From NCBI RefSeq assembly GCF_048571275.1, contig NZ_CP182357.1:682001-746000 (forward strand): DNA of 64,000 nucleotides, given 5' to 3'. The notes beneath the pieces are model-generated. The model searched no databases. It was not told where the DNA came from and saw nothing but the letters and a program-made list of their open reading frames with translations. Every line of letters begins with the position of its first letter. The first letter of the stretch is position 1. Source of the stretch: Marinarcus sediminis. GTDB taxonomy: Bacteria; Campylobacterota; Campylobacteria; Campylobacterales; Arcobacteraceae. Shown here piece after piece: positions 16,120 through 25,736 of this stretch. The position numbers and the translations under genes were made by a program.

Positions 16120-18136
16120 CCAGGCTGCTATAGAAACTAGTAAAGAAACAACTCCTATTACAACGAATGTTGTTGAAGGCACTAATCAAGAAGTTGATGC
16201 CAAAGCAAAATCGACTAATCCGAGATACAATAACAGAAAACCACGTTATAACAAAGAACAATCCGTTCAAGAAAATGGTGAAGTTACGACAGAAGGTGCT
16301 CCTGCTAAAAGAAGACCTCCTAGAAAACCAAAAGCAAAAGCACAAGCCATTGAGAATTTTGATGAGAATACCAATCCACAAAAAGGTTGGATAACGGATC
16401 TTAAAAAAGCACATTTAATCAATGAGAAATCGCATAAAGACCGATTAAATCCTCACTACAAATTAAACTTAAACTCTACATGTAAAGTAAGAATCACTCC
16501 ACTTGGAGGATTGGGTGAAATTGGTGGGAATATGATGGTGATTGAAACAGACAATTCTGCCATAATTATTGATGTAGGAATGAGTTTTCCGGATGAAAAT
16601 ATGCATGGAGTTGATATTTTAATTCCTGATTTCAGCTATTTAAGAGAGATTAAACACAAAATTCACGGTATTGTTATTACTCATGGACATGAAGATCATA
16701 TTGGAGCCATGCCATATCTGTTTAAAGAGTTACAATTTCCTGTTTATGGAACACCGTTACCTTTAGAGATGATTGGTTCTAAATTTGATGAACACAAAAT
16801 GAGAGAACACAGAAGATTTTTCAGAGCCATTGAAAAAAGAGTTCCAATCAAAATTGGTGATTTTGAAGTTGAATGGATGCACATTACACACTCAATTATT
16901 GATTCATCATCATTGGCAATTAAAACAGATGCAGGAACAATCATTCATACAGGAGATTTTAAAATTGACCATACTCCAATTGATGGTTTCCCAACAGATT
17001 TACACCGATTTGCACATTATGGAGAACAAGGAGTATTACTTCTATTAAGTGATTCTACCAACTCTCACTCTCCTGGTTTTACCAAATCAGAAAAAACAGT
17101 TGGCCCTACTTTTGATAACCTTTTTTCAAAAGCACAAGGAAGAGTTATTATGTCAACGTTCTCTTCAAATATTCATCGTGTTGCACAAGCGATTGAACAT
17201 GGGTTAAAATATGGAAGAAAAGTGTGTGTTATTGGAAGATCTATGGAGAAAAACTTAGAACTTGCAATGAGACTTGGATACATCAAGTTTCCTAAAGACC
17301 AATTTATTGATGCCCATGAAGTCAATAAATTTAATGATAAAGAAGTGTTGATTATTACAACAGGGAGCCAAGGTGAAGCGATGAGTGCTTTATACAGAAT
17401 GGCAATCCATGAACACAGACACATTAAAATTAAAGAGGGTGATCAAATCATTCTTTCAGCACGTGCAATTCCAGGAAATGAAGGAAGTGTTTCAACTATT
17501 ATTAACCATCTGTTAAAAGCAGGTGCTAAAGTAGCCTATCAAGACTTCAGTGAAATTCACGTATCAGGACATGCTGCCCAAGAAGAGCAAAAATTAATGT
17601 TAAGATTGGTTAAACCAAAATTCTTTTTACCAATCCATGGTGAATATAATCATGCACTTAAACATTCTCAAACAGGAATTGATTGTGGTGTATTAGAACG
17701 AAATATTTACGTTATGTCTGATGGTGAACAAATCGAAGTCACACCTAAATATATGAAAAAAGCCAAATCTGTTAAAACAGGTAAAGTCTATATTGACAAT
17801 CAATTAAACCACAAAATATCAGATGATGTTGTAATAGACAGACAAACAATGGCCAGTGAAGGTGTTGTTATGATTGTGGCACAAATCAATGAAAATGACA
17901 GAAAAATTGTTCAAATGCCAAGAGTAAAATCTTTTGGTTTAGTCCCTGACAAACAAGACAAAAGTTTTTCAGTTGAGATTGAAGAACTCCTTGTTACATT
18001 CTTAAATAATGTCAAACCCGGTGTTCTTAAAAACAATAAGATATTAGAAGATGAAATCAGAAAAGTTGTCAGAAAACATTGTGTAAGAAAATACAAAAAA
18101 TATCCAATGATTGTACCAACTCTGTTTGTACAATAA
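16091..18136 (+). CDS. rnj: Ribonuclease J
   Basis: A 681-residue metallo-beta-lactamase-fold RNase with both endo- and 5'-exonuclease activity. The metal-binding motif is THGHEDH at residues 197-203, followed by the beta-CASP domain and a C-terminal domain. Residues 1-130 form an extension rich in Asn, Lys, Arg and Pro and low in complexity, as is typical of Helicobacter and Campylobacter RNase J and absent from Bacillus enzymes. The ATG follows AAGGTGA inside the end of rsmA. Confidence 0.95.
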   Translation: MTNEQNNPNNQAAIETSKETTPITTNVVEGTNQEVDAKAKSTNPRYNNRKPRYNKEQSVQENGEVTTEGAPAKRRPPRKPKAKAQAIENFDENTNPQKGWITDLKKAHLINEKSHKDRLNPHYKLNLNSTCKVRITPLGGLGEIGGNMMVIETDNSAIIIDVGMSFPDENMHGVDILIPDFSYLREIKHKIHGIVITHGHEDHIGAMPYLFKELQFPVYGTPLPLEMIGSKFDEHKMREHRRFFRAIEKRVPIKIGDFEVEWMHITHSIIDSSSLAIKTDAGTIIHTGDFKIDHTPIDGFPTDLHRFAHYGEQGVLLLLSDSTNSHSPGFTKSEKTVGPTFDNLFSKAQGRVIMSTFSSNIHRVAQAIEHGLKYGRKVCVIGRSMEKNLELAMRLGYIKFPKDQFIDAHEVNKFNDKEVLIITTGSQGEAMSALYRMAIHEHRHIKIKEGDQIILSARAIPGNEGSVSTIINHLLKAGAKVAYQDFSEIHVSGHAAQEEQKLMLRLVKPKFFLPIHGEYNHALKHSQTGIDCGVLERNIYVMSDGEQIEVTPKYMKKAKSVKTGKVYIDNQLNHKISDDVVIDRQTMASEGVVMIVAQINENDRKIVQMPRVKSFGLVPDKQDKSFSVEIEELLVTFLNNVKPGVLKNNKILEDEIRKVVRKHCVRKYKKYPMIVPTLFVQ

Positions 18137-18148
18137 AAAAGGCATAAC

Positions 18149-19111
18149 ATGAACTATATTCAAATAGCCAAAGATGTTTTGTATACAGAAGCAAAAGCAT
18201 TGGAATTGGCTGCTGAAAATATCGGCAATGAATTTGAAAAAGCAGTTAATCTTATTACCCCTAGTGAAGGGAAACTCATTATTACTGGAGTAGGAAAATC
18301 TGGACTTGTTGGTGCAAAAATTGCAGCAACATTAGCCAGTACGGGAACAAGTTCTTTTTTCCTTCATCCGACAGAAGCCATGCATGGCGATTTAGGAATG
18401 ATTGGAAAAAAAGATATTGTTTTAGCCATTTCATACAGTGGAGAGAGTGAAGAGTTAATTCAAATTTTGCCTCACTTAAAAAGATTTGATATACCGTTAA
18501 TCGCCATGGCTAAAAATCCAAACTCAACTTTGGCACAATATGCTGATATCTTTTTTAATATCAAAGTAGAAAAAGAGGCCTGTCCTTTAGATACAGCACC
18601 AACATCTTCTACTACATTAACCATGGCAATGGGAGATGCATTGGCTGTTGCATTGATGAAAAAAAGAGATTTCAAAAAAGAAGATTTTGCCTCTTTTCAC
18701 CCTGGTGGAAGTTTAGGAAAACAACTTTTTGTCAAAGTAGATGATCTCTTAAGAAAAGATGATTTACCAATTGTTTCACGTGAAACAAAACTCAAAGATG
18801 CCATTGTAGTTATGAGCCAAGGAAGACTTGGGAATGTTATAATCATTGATGAGAATGAAAAAGTGATTGGCCTTTTAAGTGATGGTGATTTAAGAAGAGC
18901 ATTAATGAATGAGAACTTTTCTTTAGATTGCAGTGTAGAGAGTATAGCCACACTCAATCCAAAGAGTTTAAAAAACAAAAACATGTTAGCAAGTGATGCA
19001 TTAGAGATGATAGAGAACTATAAAATTCAACTTCTATTGGTTTTGGATGAAGAAGAGAAACTTATTGGTACACTTCACATACATGATTTAATTGAAGCGG
19101 GAATCAAATAA
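18149..19111 (+). CDS. kdsD: Arabinose-5-phosphate isomerase (KdsD/KpsF family)
   Basis: The enzyme converts ribulose 5-phosphate to arabinose 5-phosphate for Kdo and lipopolysaccharide synthesis. It has 320 residues, with an N-terminal SIS sugar-isomerase domain (GVGKSGLVGAKIAATLASTG, HGDLGMI, SYSGESEE) and two C-terminal CBS domains. The linker between them encodes a perfect parS palindrome at 18772-18787, read as IVSRET. It follows rnj by 12 bases. Confidence 0.93.
   Translation: MNYIQIAKDVLYTEAKALELAAENIGNEFEKAVNLITPSEGKLIITGVGKSGLVGAKIAATLASTGTSSFFLHPTEAMHGDLGMIGKKDIVLAISYSGESEELIQILPHLKRFDIPLIAMAKNPNSTLAQYADIFFNIKVEKEACPLDTAPTSSTTLTMAMGDALAVALMKKRDFKKEDFASFHPGGSLGKQLFVKVDDLLRKDDLPIVSRETKLKDAIVVMSQGRLGNVIIIDENEKVIGLLSDGDLRRALMNENFSLDCSVESIATLNPKSLKNKNMLASDALEMIENYKIQLLLVLDEEEKLIGTLHIHDLIEAGIK
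18772..18787. promoter_or_regulatory. Perfect parS palindrome inside kdsD
   Basis: TGTTTCACGTGAAACA matches the 16-base parS consensus exactly. With the near-perfect copy at 13256 it makes two ParB-type sites 5.5 kb apart. Location inside a gene is usual for chromosomal parS. Confidence 0.7.
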
Positions 19112-19119
19112 GGTAGCTT

Positions 19120-19917
19120 ATGAAAAAAGAAAATGAAGCAGAAGAGTTAAGACTTAACAAGTTTATATCTCATAATACAAATTACTCAAGAAGAGAAGCC
19201 GATAAACTTATTCTTGAAGGGAAAGTTACCATAAATAAACAACCCGTAAAAGATGCGGGATGTAAAGTCACTGAAAATGATGTTATTGCAATCAATGGCA
19301 AAGCAATACGAGTTGAAAAAAACAAAATTGTTACGGTCATCGTTTACAATAAACCCAAAGGTGAACTTGTAACAAAAAATGACCCACAAGGTCGAAGAAT
19401 CATCTTTGATACTTTGGGTAAAAAATATCAACACTTTTTGCCTATTGGGCGATTGGATTATGCCAGTGAAGGCGTTTTACTTTTAACAGATTCAATTGAA
19501 GTACACAATGCTTTAATTCATTCCAATTTAGAGAGAGTCTATAAAATAAAAGTAAATGGACCCATAACCAAAGCGATTGAAAATGCAATGGTACAAGGCT
19601 TGGAACTTGAAGATGCCACCAAAGGAGCAAGAAGCGACAGTAAAATTACTTCTATGACGTTTGCACCTTTTACAGGGTATCAAATTCAAACCAATAACAA
19701 CAATTACTCAAAACTGAAAGTTGCCATTGCAGAGGGACAAAACAGAGAGTTAAGACGATTTTTTGCCCACTTTGATTTGGAAGTACTAGATTTAAAAAGA
19801 GTTGACTTTGGGGGAATATCTTTAAACAATCTGCCTACAGGTAAAAAGAGATACCTTTCGAGAGAAGAGTATAAAAATTTAAGAGATTACATAGACGATC
19901 AAAACAACTATGAATAA
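19120..19917 (+). CDS. rluB: 23S rRNA pseudouridine synthase, RluB/RsuA family
   Basis: A 265-residue protein with an N-terminal S4 RNA-binding domain (LNKFISHNTNYSRREADKLI) and an RsuA-type catalytic domain carrying the aspartate in GRLDYASEGVLLLT. Family members make pseudouridine in 23S rRNA (2605 for RluB) or 16S rRNA (RsuA). Length and S4 domain favour RluB/RsuA, and the exact site is not decided. The end overlaps rarA by eight bases. Confidence 0.88.
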   Translation: MKKENEAEELRLNKFISHNTNYSRREADKLILEGKVTINKQPVKDAGCKVTENDVIAINGKAIRVEKNKIVTVIVYNKPKGELVTKNDPQGRRIIFDTLGKKYQHFLPIGRLDYASEGVLLLTDSIEVHNALIHSNLERVYKIKVNGPITKAIENAMVQGLELEDATKGARSDSKITSMTFAPFTGYQIQTNNNNYSKLKVAIAEGQNRELRRFFAHFDLEVLDLKRVDFGGISLNNLPTGKKRYLSREEYKNLRDYIDDQNNYE

Positions 19918-21097
19918 TCTAGCAACACTATTACGACCAACAAATTTAGAAAATTTTGTTGGTCAGTCTCATATTATTCACCCTTCAAAAGCACTCTATA
20001 AACTTATTCAAAAAAAAGATATACCGCACCTCTTTTTCTATGGGAAACCGGGTACAGGCAAAACAACTTTGGCAAAAATCATTGCAAAAACCATTGGTAC
20101 AGACTATTTCTATTTTAATGCAACAACCATCAAAGTTGAAGAACTCAGAACCGTTTTTAAACGCTACACCAATACGTTAATCAAACCTTTGATTTTTATT
20201 GATGAAGTGCACCGTTTATCAAAAAACCAACAAGAAGTTCTTCTGCCTATTATGGAAAATTATGATGCCATTATCATAGGGGCAAGTACAGAAAACCCAT
20301 TTTTTACTCTGACCAATGCAATTCGTTCACGCTCTTTTACTTATGAGTTTAAAGCGTTAACTACGGCGGAATTAACTCAAGTATTTAATCAAGCTATGAA
20401 CACCTTAACCATTTCAATCACAGATGAAGCCAAAGAGTATTTAATCAATTCAAGCAGTGGCGATGCCAGAGCACTGCTCAATCTTCTGGATTTTGCAGCA
20501 AAAATCTCATCGGAAATCACACTTGAGCTTTTATTGGAACTGCGTTCAAAATCGATTGGCGATGGCATAAGTTCAAGTGATTCACACTATAATTTAGCCA
20601 GTGCCATGATTAAATCTTTACGAGGAAGTGATGTTAATGCTGCATTGTATTATCTTTCACGACTTATTGAAGGGGGAGAGAGCGTAGAGTTTATTACCAG
20701 ACGAATGGTGATTTTTGCCAGTGAAGATATTGGTAATGCCAATCCCAATGCACTTAACCTAGCAGTAAGCACTATGATAGCTTCAAATAAAATTGGCTAC
20801 CCAGAGTGCAGAATACTCTTAGGGCAATGTGCCATCTATTTGGCTTCATCACCCAAATCAAATGCTTCATATATGGCAATCAATAAAGCCTTACAAGAAG
20901 TAAAAAATGGTAGAATATTAACCATACCCAAACACTTAGAAGACAGTGCTTTTAATTACAAATATCCACATGATTTTGGTGGCTGGGTTGAACAAGAGTA
21001 TTTAAAAGAGGATATCAACTTTTATCACAGTTCAAACATAGGATTTGAAAAAACACTCAATGAGTGGCTTAAAAAAATAAAACAGAAGGAAGAGTAA
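19910..21097 (+). CDS. rarA: Replication-associated recombination protein A (AAA+ ATPase)
   Basis: RarA/MgsA is a clamp-loader-like AAA+ ATPase acting at stalled forks. In 395 residues it has Walker A GKPGTGKTTLAK, Walker B IFIDEVHRL, sensor 1 GASTENPFF and the C-terminal tetramerisation region with FASEDIGNANP. The family often opens RP..LE.FVGQSHI, as here (RPTNLENFVGQSHI). It overlaps rluB upstream and hemJ downstream by a few bases. Confidence 0.95.
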   Translation: MNNLATLLRPTNLENFVGQSHIIHPSKALYKLIQKKDIPHLFFYGKPGTGKTTLAKIIAKTIGTDYFYFNATTIKVEELRTVFKRYTNTLIKPLIFIDEVHRLSKNQQEVLLPIMENYDAIIIGASTENPFFTLTNAIRSRSFTYEFKALTTAELTQVFNQAMNTLTISITDEAKEYLINSSSGDARALLNLLDFAAKISSEITLELLLELRSKSIGDGISSSDSHYNLASAMIKSLRGSDVNAALYYLSRLIEGGESVEFITRRMVIFASEDIGNANPNALNLAVSTMIASNKIGYPECRILLGQCAIYLASSPKSNASYMAINKALQEVKNGRILTIPKHLEDSAFNYKYPHDFGGWVEQEYLKEDINFYHSSNIGFEKTLNEWLKKIKQKEE

Positions 21098-21609
21098 TGG
21101 AATATTATAGTTGGGTTTTAACCTTTCACGTTATGTCATTTATGTCATGGATGGCGATGCTTTTTTACCTGCCAAGATTGTTTGTTTATCATGTGGAAAA
21201 CCATGATAAGAAAGAGTTTGTAGAAATAGTAAAAATACAAGAAGAAAAAATTTACAAATATATTGGTTATCCTGCAATGTGGGCAACTTTTTTAAGTGGA
21301 GCAGTGATGCTTTATTTGAACCCGTCACTTTTAGAAGGTGGCAGTTGGATGCATGCAAAAATTTTTGTAGTAACGTTATTGATTATGTACTCTTTATCTC
21401 TTGATTATTTTAGAAAAGAGTTAGCCAATGAAACGTGTGAAAAAAGCGGAAAGTTTTTCAGAGCGTACAATGAAGTGCCAACACTTTTTGCCCTATTGAT
21501 TGTGGGTTATGTTGTGACCAAGACATTCTCACTTCTTTTTACTTTAATATCCCTGCTGCTGTTTTGTTTTATCGCATATAAAATTATGCAACCCAAAAAA
21601 GGATCTTAA
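21097..21609 (+). CDS. hemJ: Protoporphyrinogen IX oxidase HemJ
   Basis: A 170-residue membrane protein with four to five helices. The conserved early His (TFHVMSFMSWMAMLFYLPRLFVY) and the HAK motif in SWMHAKIF contain the His and Lys that define HemJ. It oxidises protoporphyrinogen IX in heme synthesis where HemG and HemY are missing. It overlaps rarA and the PhoH-like gene by one base on each side. Confidence 0.9.
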   Translation: MEYYSWVLTFHVMSFMSWMAMLFYLPRLFVYHVENHDKKEFVEIVKIQEEKIYKYIGYPAMWATFLSGAVMLYLNPSLLEGGSWMHAKIFVVTLLIMYSLSLDYFRKELANETCEKSGKFFRAYNEVPTLFALLIVGYVVTKTFSLLFTLISLLLFCFIAYKIMQPKKGS

Positions 21610-23018
21610 TGACATTTGAAAAGTACTATCTGCTCGATACCAACATCCTACTTGAAGATGCAACCAACATATTTAAACTCTCTGACGATGGCAAAAACTT
21701 AATCATACTTCCTGAAACTGTTTTGGATGAAATTGACTCTAAAAAAAGTGGTTTTGATGAAATCAATTTTCAAGCCAGACAATTTGCGCGTATTTTAGAA
21801 AATGCTACCATAGTAGAGTCAAAAAATGAAAAAGATTGCAAAATCATTCGACTTAAAGTCTCTGAACAAAACAAAGCCATTATTGATGTGATATCAAAAG
21901 AGGATTACATCACCAACTCTAAAAATATTCCCATCAATATTTATAATGACAGAAAAATACTCGAAATCGCAAAATTTGCAAACAGTTATTACGAAAAGAG
22001 TATCAATTTTATTTCATTGGATATTATGGCAAGAACCAGAGCTCTCTCTTTGGACATAAAAACAGATTCTTTGCTTGGTTCACGAAAAGATGATTTTGAT
22101 TTTCAATTCACTAAATATGTTGAAGTCAAATTTGAAGAGATAGAATTTTTAGAAAATGAAGATATTTTAAAATATGACCCCGATTATAAACCTTACAATT
22201 TCACCTACTGTTTTAAAGTAAAAAGTTCAGATCAAGTCATCTTAGCCATGATTCAAAATAAAAAGATACGAATACTGGATGAAGTGGAAATACGAGATCA
22301 AATCATTACTCCATTAAATAAAGAACAACTTTTCTTCTGTAATGCCATTTTACAGCACTTCTACAACGTTTTAATTGTAGATGCCAAGGCAGGTTCAGGA
22401 AAAACACTTTTAGCGCTTAGTGGGGCTTTAAAACTCATTAGAAAAAAAGAGTATCAACGCATTATTTATATTCGGAACTCTATTGAGTCACTGGATAAAG
22501 GCGAAGATATTGGTTATTTACCTGGTTACGATGAAAAATTCAAAATATATAACCACCCTTTAATGGACAGTTTAGACTTTATTGTCAGAAGTGAACACAA
22601 AAAAAAGAATACGAATAAAAAAGTGCCTTACGATATTTTAGAAGACAGTGAAGTGACCACTCGAATTGAACAACTCATTGCCAACTATAACATCGAAACA
22701 ATGTGGGTAGGAGAGATGAGAGGACGAACACTCTCTAATGCCTTTGTCATCATAGATGAAGCACAAAATATGTCCAATAAAACCATGCAAATGGTACTTT
22801 CACGAATTGATTCTACGTGTAAAGTTATTGTATTGGGAAGTAACATGCAAATCGATAACTTCTACGTCAACAAACACACCAATGCTCTGACCACACTTTT
22901 AAAATCGACCAAAGAGGGGAGCGACTTGGTTCATCTGTTTGCCGTTACCCTCAAAAAAGTCCTAAGAGGTCCAATTACAGAGTGGGCTGAATATATATTT
23001 TCTCCTCAAAACAAATAA
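21609..23018 (+). CDS. PIN-PhoH family ATPase (PhoH2-like)
   Basis: A 469-residue fusion of an N-terminal PIN ribonuclease domain (YYLLDTNILLEDA with the first acidic residue, and an LPETVLDEID segment) with a C-terminal PhoH ATPase domain (Walker A DAKAGSGKTLLAL, Walker B FVIIDEAQNM). PhoH2 proteins are proposed RNA helicase-nucleases. It closes the run that starts at rsmA and is followed by a palindrome that may end transcription. Confidence 0.9.
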   Translation: MTFEKYYLLDTNILLEDATNIFKLSDDGKNLIILPETVLDEIDSKKSGFDEINFQARQFARILENATIVESKNEKDCKIIRLKVSEQNKAIIDVISKEDYITNSKNIPINIYNDRKILEIAKFANSYYEKSINFISLDIMARTRALSLDIKTDSLLGSRKDDFDFQFTKYVEVKFEEIEFLENEDILKYDPDYKPYNFTYCFKVKSSDQVILAMIQNKKIRILDEVEIRDQIITPLNKEQLFFCNAILQHFYNVLIVDAKAGSGKTLLALSGALKLIRKKEYQRIIYIRNSIESLDKGEDIGYLPGYDEKFKIYNHPLMDSLDFIVRSEHKKKNTNKKVPYDILEDSEVTTRIEQLIANYNIETMWVGEMRGRTLSNAFVIIDEAQNMSNKTMQMVLSRIDSTCKVIVLGSNMQIDNFYVNKHTNALTTLLKSTKEGSDLVHLFAVTLKKVLRGPITEWAEYIFSPQNK

Positions 23019-23044
23019 AAAAAGTAAAACCAACTTTTAGAGAA

Positions 23045-23070
23045 TTTCTGATACCTTAAGGTATCAGAAA
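23045..23070. repeat. 26-base perfect palindrome between phoH and the reductase genes
   Basis: TTTCTGATACCTT and its exact complement meet at 23057/23058. There is no loop and no T tract downstream on the plus strand, so it could be a weak terminator for the phoH operon or an operator upstream of the flavoprotein gene, whose likely -10 (TATTAT) is at 23105. Confidence 0.5.
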
Positions 23071-23143
23071 AAAGAAATTGTGGAACATTACTTGTATGTA
23101 CCTATATTATGATTCTTAAAAAAATGGCAAAAGGCAATATGAA

Positions 23144-24748
23144 ATGAGAACTGACGTACTTATTATTGGAGCAGGAGGAGCAGGATTAAGTGCCGCTTTG
23201 AGTGCTAAGAAAAACCACGCCAATGTATTGGTAGTATCAAAATCATTTCCTACACATTCACAAACTTGCCAAGCACAAGGTGGCATCAATGCCGTCATAA
23301 ACAAAAAAGACTCCATACAAAGCCATCGTAATGACACCTACAAATCTTCACATAAATTGGGCAATCAAACAATCATTGAAACCTTATGTTCACAAGGTGA
23401 AGCGACCATAAAATGGCTCGATGAATTGGGTGTGCCATTCAGTCGAAATGCAGAGAATAGAATTGCTCAACGTAAATTTGGTGGTGCTTCATTTAATCGA
23501 ACCTGCTACAGCTCCGATTATACGGGATTAAAAATTTTACACACTCTTTATGATACGTGTATCAAAGAAAATATCTCTTTTTTAAATGAACACTTACTCT
23601 TAAATCTGATTAGAGAAAAAAATCAAGTCATTGGCGCAACTTTTCTTGACATTAACACAGGTGAAGTCAAAGCCCTTTATGCAAAAACAGTTATTTTAGC
23701 TTCAGGTGGATATACGGGCATTTACAGTGGTTTTAATACCAACTCAAGTGCCACAACAGGTGATGGTATTGCTGCTGCATTGAGAGCAGGAGCGACACTT
23801 TCCAATATGGAGTTTGTGCAATTTCACCCTACTGCAATGGAAGGTTCAAATGTATTGGTCAGTGAAAGTGCACGAGGAGAAGGGGGTTATTTAATCGATG
23901 AGAATGGCGAACGTTTTGTTGATGAACTTCAACCACGAGATGTGGTTGCCCGTGCCATTTATGAAAAGCTGCATCAAGACAAAAAAGTTTACTTAGATTT
24001 AAGACACTTGGGTTTAGAAAAAATCAATGAAACCATGCCTCAAGAGAGACGTCTTGCCATGGAATTTGCCAATGTCAAACTTGAAAGTGATTTATTGGCC
24101 ATCAATCCTGCTGCACACTATTGTATGGGAGGTATCTTAGTGGACAACCATTCTCAAAGTAGTATAAAAAACCTCTATGCCTGTGGAGAGTGTTCACAAA
24201 GTAATGTCCATGGAGCAAATCGATTGGGAGGAAACTCACTGCTTGAAATCATTACCTTTGGTAAAATGGCGGGAAAACACGCTGCAGAAAAGGCCAAAAC
24301 CATTGAAACTCAAACATACAGTGAGCATCATCAATTAATTCACGATAAAAATTTCATAGAAAACCTTTTTCATTATCCCAATCAGATTGATTTTTACGAC
24401 AAAAAAGCGTGTATGGGAAAGATTTTCTTTAAAAATGTGGGCCTTTTTAGAAATGATATGAATATGAAAGCCGTACATTCACAAATCAAACAGTGGCAAA
24501 AAGAGTTGCCGCTTATGGGAATTGGAGATAAAAGCAGACATTACAATAAAAATTTGGTCGATTTTTTAGAATTTCAAAACATGTTGGAACTTTCTGAAAC
24601 CGTTGTTTCAAGTGCATTAAGCCGATGTGAAAGCAGAGGAGCGCATTACCGAACAGATTATCCAAACGAGAGTGAAGCGTACGAAAAAAATTCAGTGGTT
24701 CACAAAACAGATGATGCAATAACAGTAATGTTCAAGGATGTGTTATGA
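23144..24748 (+). CDS. Fumarate reductase/succinate dehydrogenase-type flavoprotein subunit
   Basis: A 534-residue flavoprotein with the FAD-binding GAGGAGLSAALSA at the N-terminus and a histidine in THSQTCQAQGG in the position that binds FAD covalently in SdhA/FrdA. It also has the substrate motif FVQFHPTAM, the catalytic arginine in ESARGEGGYL and the HGANRLGGNSLLE segment. There is no twin-arginine signal, so it is cytoplasmic. It overlaps the iron-sulfur subunit by four bases. L-aspartate oxidase is an alternative, but the iron-sulfur partner and motif set favour SDH/FRD. Confidence 0.85.
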   Translation: MRTDVLIIGAGGAGLSAALSAKKNHANVLVVSKSFPTHSQTCQAQGGINAVINKKDSIQSHRNDTYKSSHKLGNQTIIETLCSQGEATIKWLDELGVPFSRNAENRIAQRKFGGASFNRTCYSSDYTGLKILHTLYDTCIKENISFLNEHLLLNLIREKNQVIGATFLDINTGEVKALYAKTVILASGGYTGIYSGFNTNSSATTGDGIAAALRAGATLSNMEFVQFHPTAMEGSNVLVSESARGEGGYLIDENGERFVDELQPRDVVARAIYEKLHQDKKVYLDLRHLGLEKINETMPQERRLAMEFANVKLESDLLAINPAAHYCMGGILVDNHSQSSIKNLYACGECSQSNVHGANRLGGNSLLEIITFGKMAGKHAAEKAKTIETQTYSEHHQLIHDKNFIENLFHYPNQIDFYDKKACMGKIFFKNVGLFRNDMNMKAVHSQIKQWQKELPLMGIGDKSRHYNKNLVDFLEFQNMLELSETVVSSALSRCESRGAHYRTDYPNESEAYEKNSVVHKTDDAITVMFKDVL

Positions 24749-25482
24749 AGATAAAGATTTCAAGATTTGATGCCAATAAAACCCCTGAGCCCATACTCAA
24801 AGAGTATGAAGTTTCACACACACGAGCACTTGAAGCTCTGCATGAAGTCAAAACAAAAAAAGACAATACTCTTACATACCGATGCGGTTGTGGAAGTGGT
24901 GTTTGTGGAAGTTGTTCCATCAGAGTCAATGGAGTTGAAAGGCTTGCTTGTAAAACGCATCTGAATGAGGGCGATGTCATTGAACCCATCAAATACACCA
25001 AACGCATTCGCGATTTGGTGGTGGATTTAGAGTTTGAAGAGGCCTTGCTTAAAAAAACAAAGGCATTTCTTGAAAGTTACCAAGACATACCCATCACAAA
25101 AGAGGATGAAAAGGCCATTGATACTCAAAGTAACTGTATTTTATGTCAAAGTTGCTACAGTTCATGTCCTGTCTATGAAGTCAACAAAGATTTTTTAGGT
25201 CCATATGCCCTCACACGTGTATTACGATATACAAACGATAAAAAAGAGTCCAATGAAAGATCAAAAATAGATGCCATACAAAAAAATGGCATCTGGGATT
25301 GTACCCTGTGTGGAAACTGCACCATGGTATGTCCACAATTCATTGACCCCAAAGCCGATATTATGAAGTTGAGAACAAAAAGTTACCAACATGGATACAC
25401 TGATCCTGCTTTAGAAAACAATTTTGGATTTAATGACTCTTTTTCTCAAGATGATTTTGGCTTTAACCCCAACAGTTTTTAA
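24745..25482 (+). CDS. Fumarate reductase/succinate dehydrogenase-type iron-sulfur subunit
   Basis: A 245-residue protein with the 2Fe-2S ferredoxin motif CGCGSGVCGSC plus a later cysteine (RLAC), and two cysteine clusters, CILCQSCYSSCPV and CTLCGNCTMVCPQ, for the 4Fe-4S and 3Fe-4S or 4Fe-4S centres. It would pass electrons between the flavoprotein and a quinone-reactive partner. No membrane-anchor gene (SdhC/FrdC, or the CCG-type SdhE) lies beside it. The last 20 residues are rich in Asn, Phe and Asp. Confidence 0.88.
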   Translation: MKIKISRFDANKTPEPILKEYEVSHTRALEALHEVKTKKDNTLTYRCGCGSGVCGSCSIRVNGVERLACKTHLNEGDVIEPIKYTKRIRDLVVDLEFEEALLKKTKAFLESYQDIPITKEDEKAIDTQSNCILCQSCYSSCPVYEVNKDFLGPYALTRVLRYTNDKKESNERSKIDAIQKNGIWDCTLCGNCTMVCPQFIDPKADIMKLRTKSYQHGYTDPALENNFGFNDSFSQDDFGFNPNSF

Positions 25483-25544
25483 CTGTAACCAATTTGTCTC
25501 TGATAATAATTACAATTATGCATTTTAATAATTGGAGTTATACC

Positions 25545-25736
25545 ATGGACAAAATTACATATGAAAAAAAACTCTCAGCATACAAAGTATCAGATGCCTC
25601 GTTGGAGTTAAAACAAAAAGCGATTCATGCTTTAAATGAACAATATTATGGAGCCACTCCAAATAAAATGAAAAGCATATTAAGTGATATTATTGAAAGT
25701 GCTGCAGAGTTAAAAGCAGAAGAGTATGCAGGATAA
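25545..25736 (+). CDS. Small cytoplasmic protein, 63 residues, unknown
   Basis: The frame starts at an ATG at 25545 behind TTGGAG and encodes a Lys-, Glu- and Ala-rich, mostly helical protein without cysteines or a membrane segment. The frame upstream of this ATG has no ribosome-binding site. It lies 62 bases after the iron-sulfur subunit gene and may be cotranscribed with it. I do not recognise a family. Confidence 0.65.
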   Translation: MDKITYEKKLSAYKVSDASLELKQKAIHALNEQYYGATPNKMKSILSDIIESAAELKAEEYAG

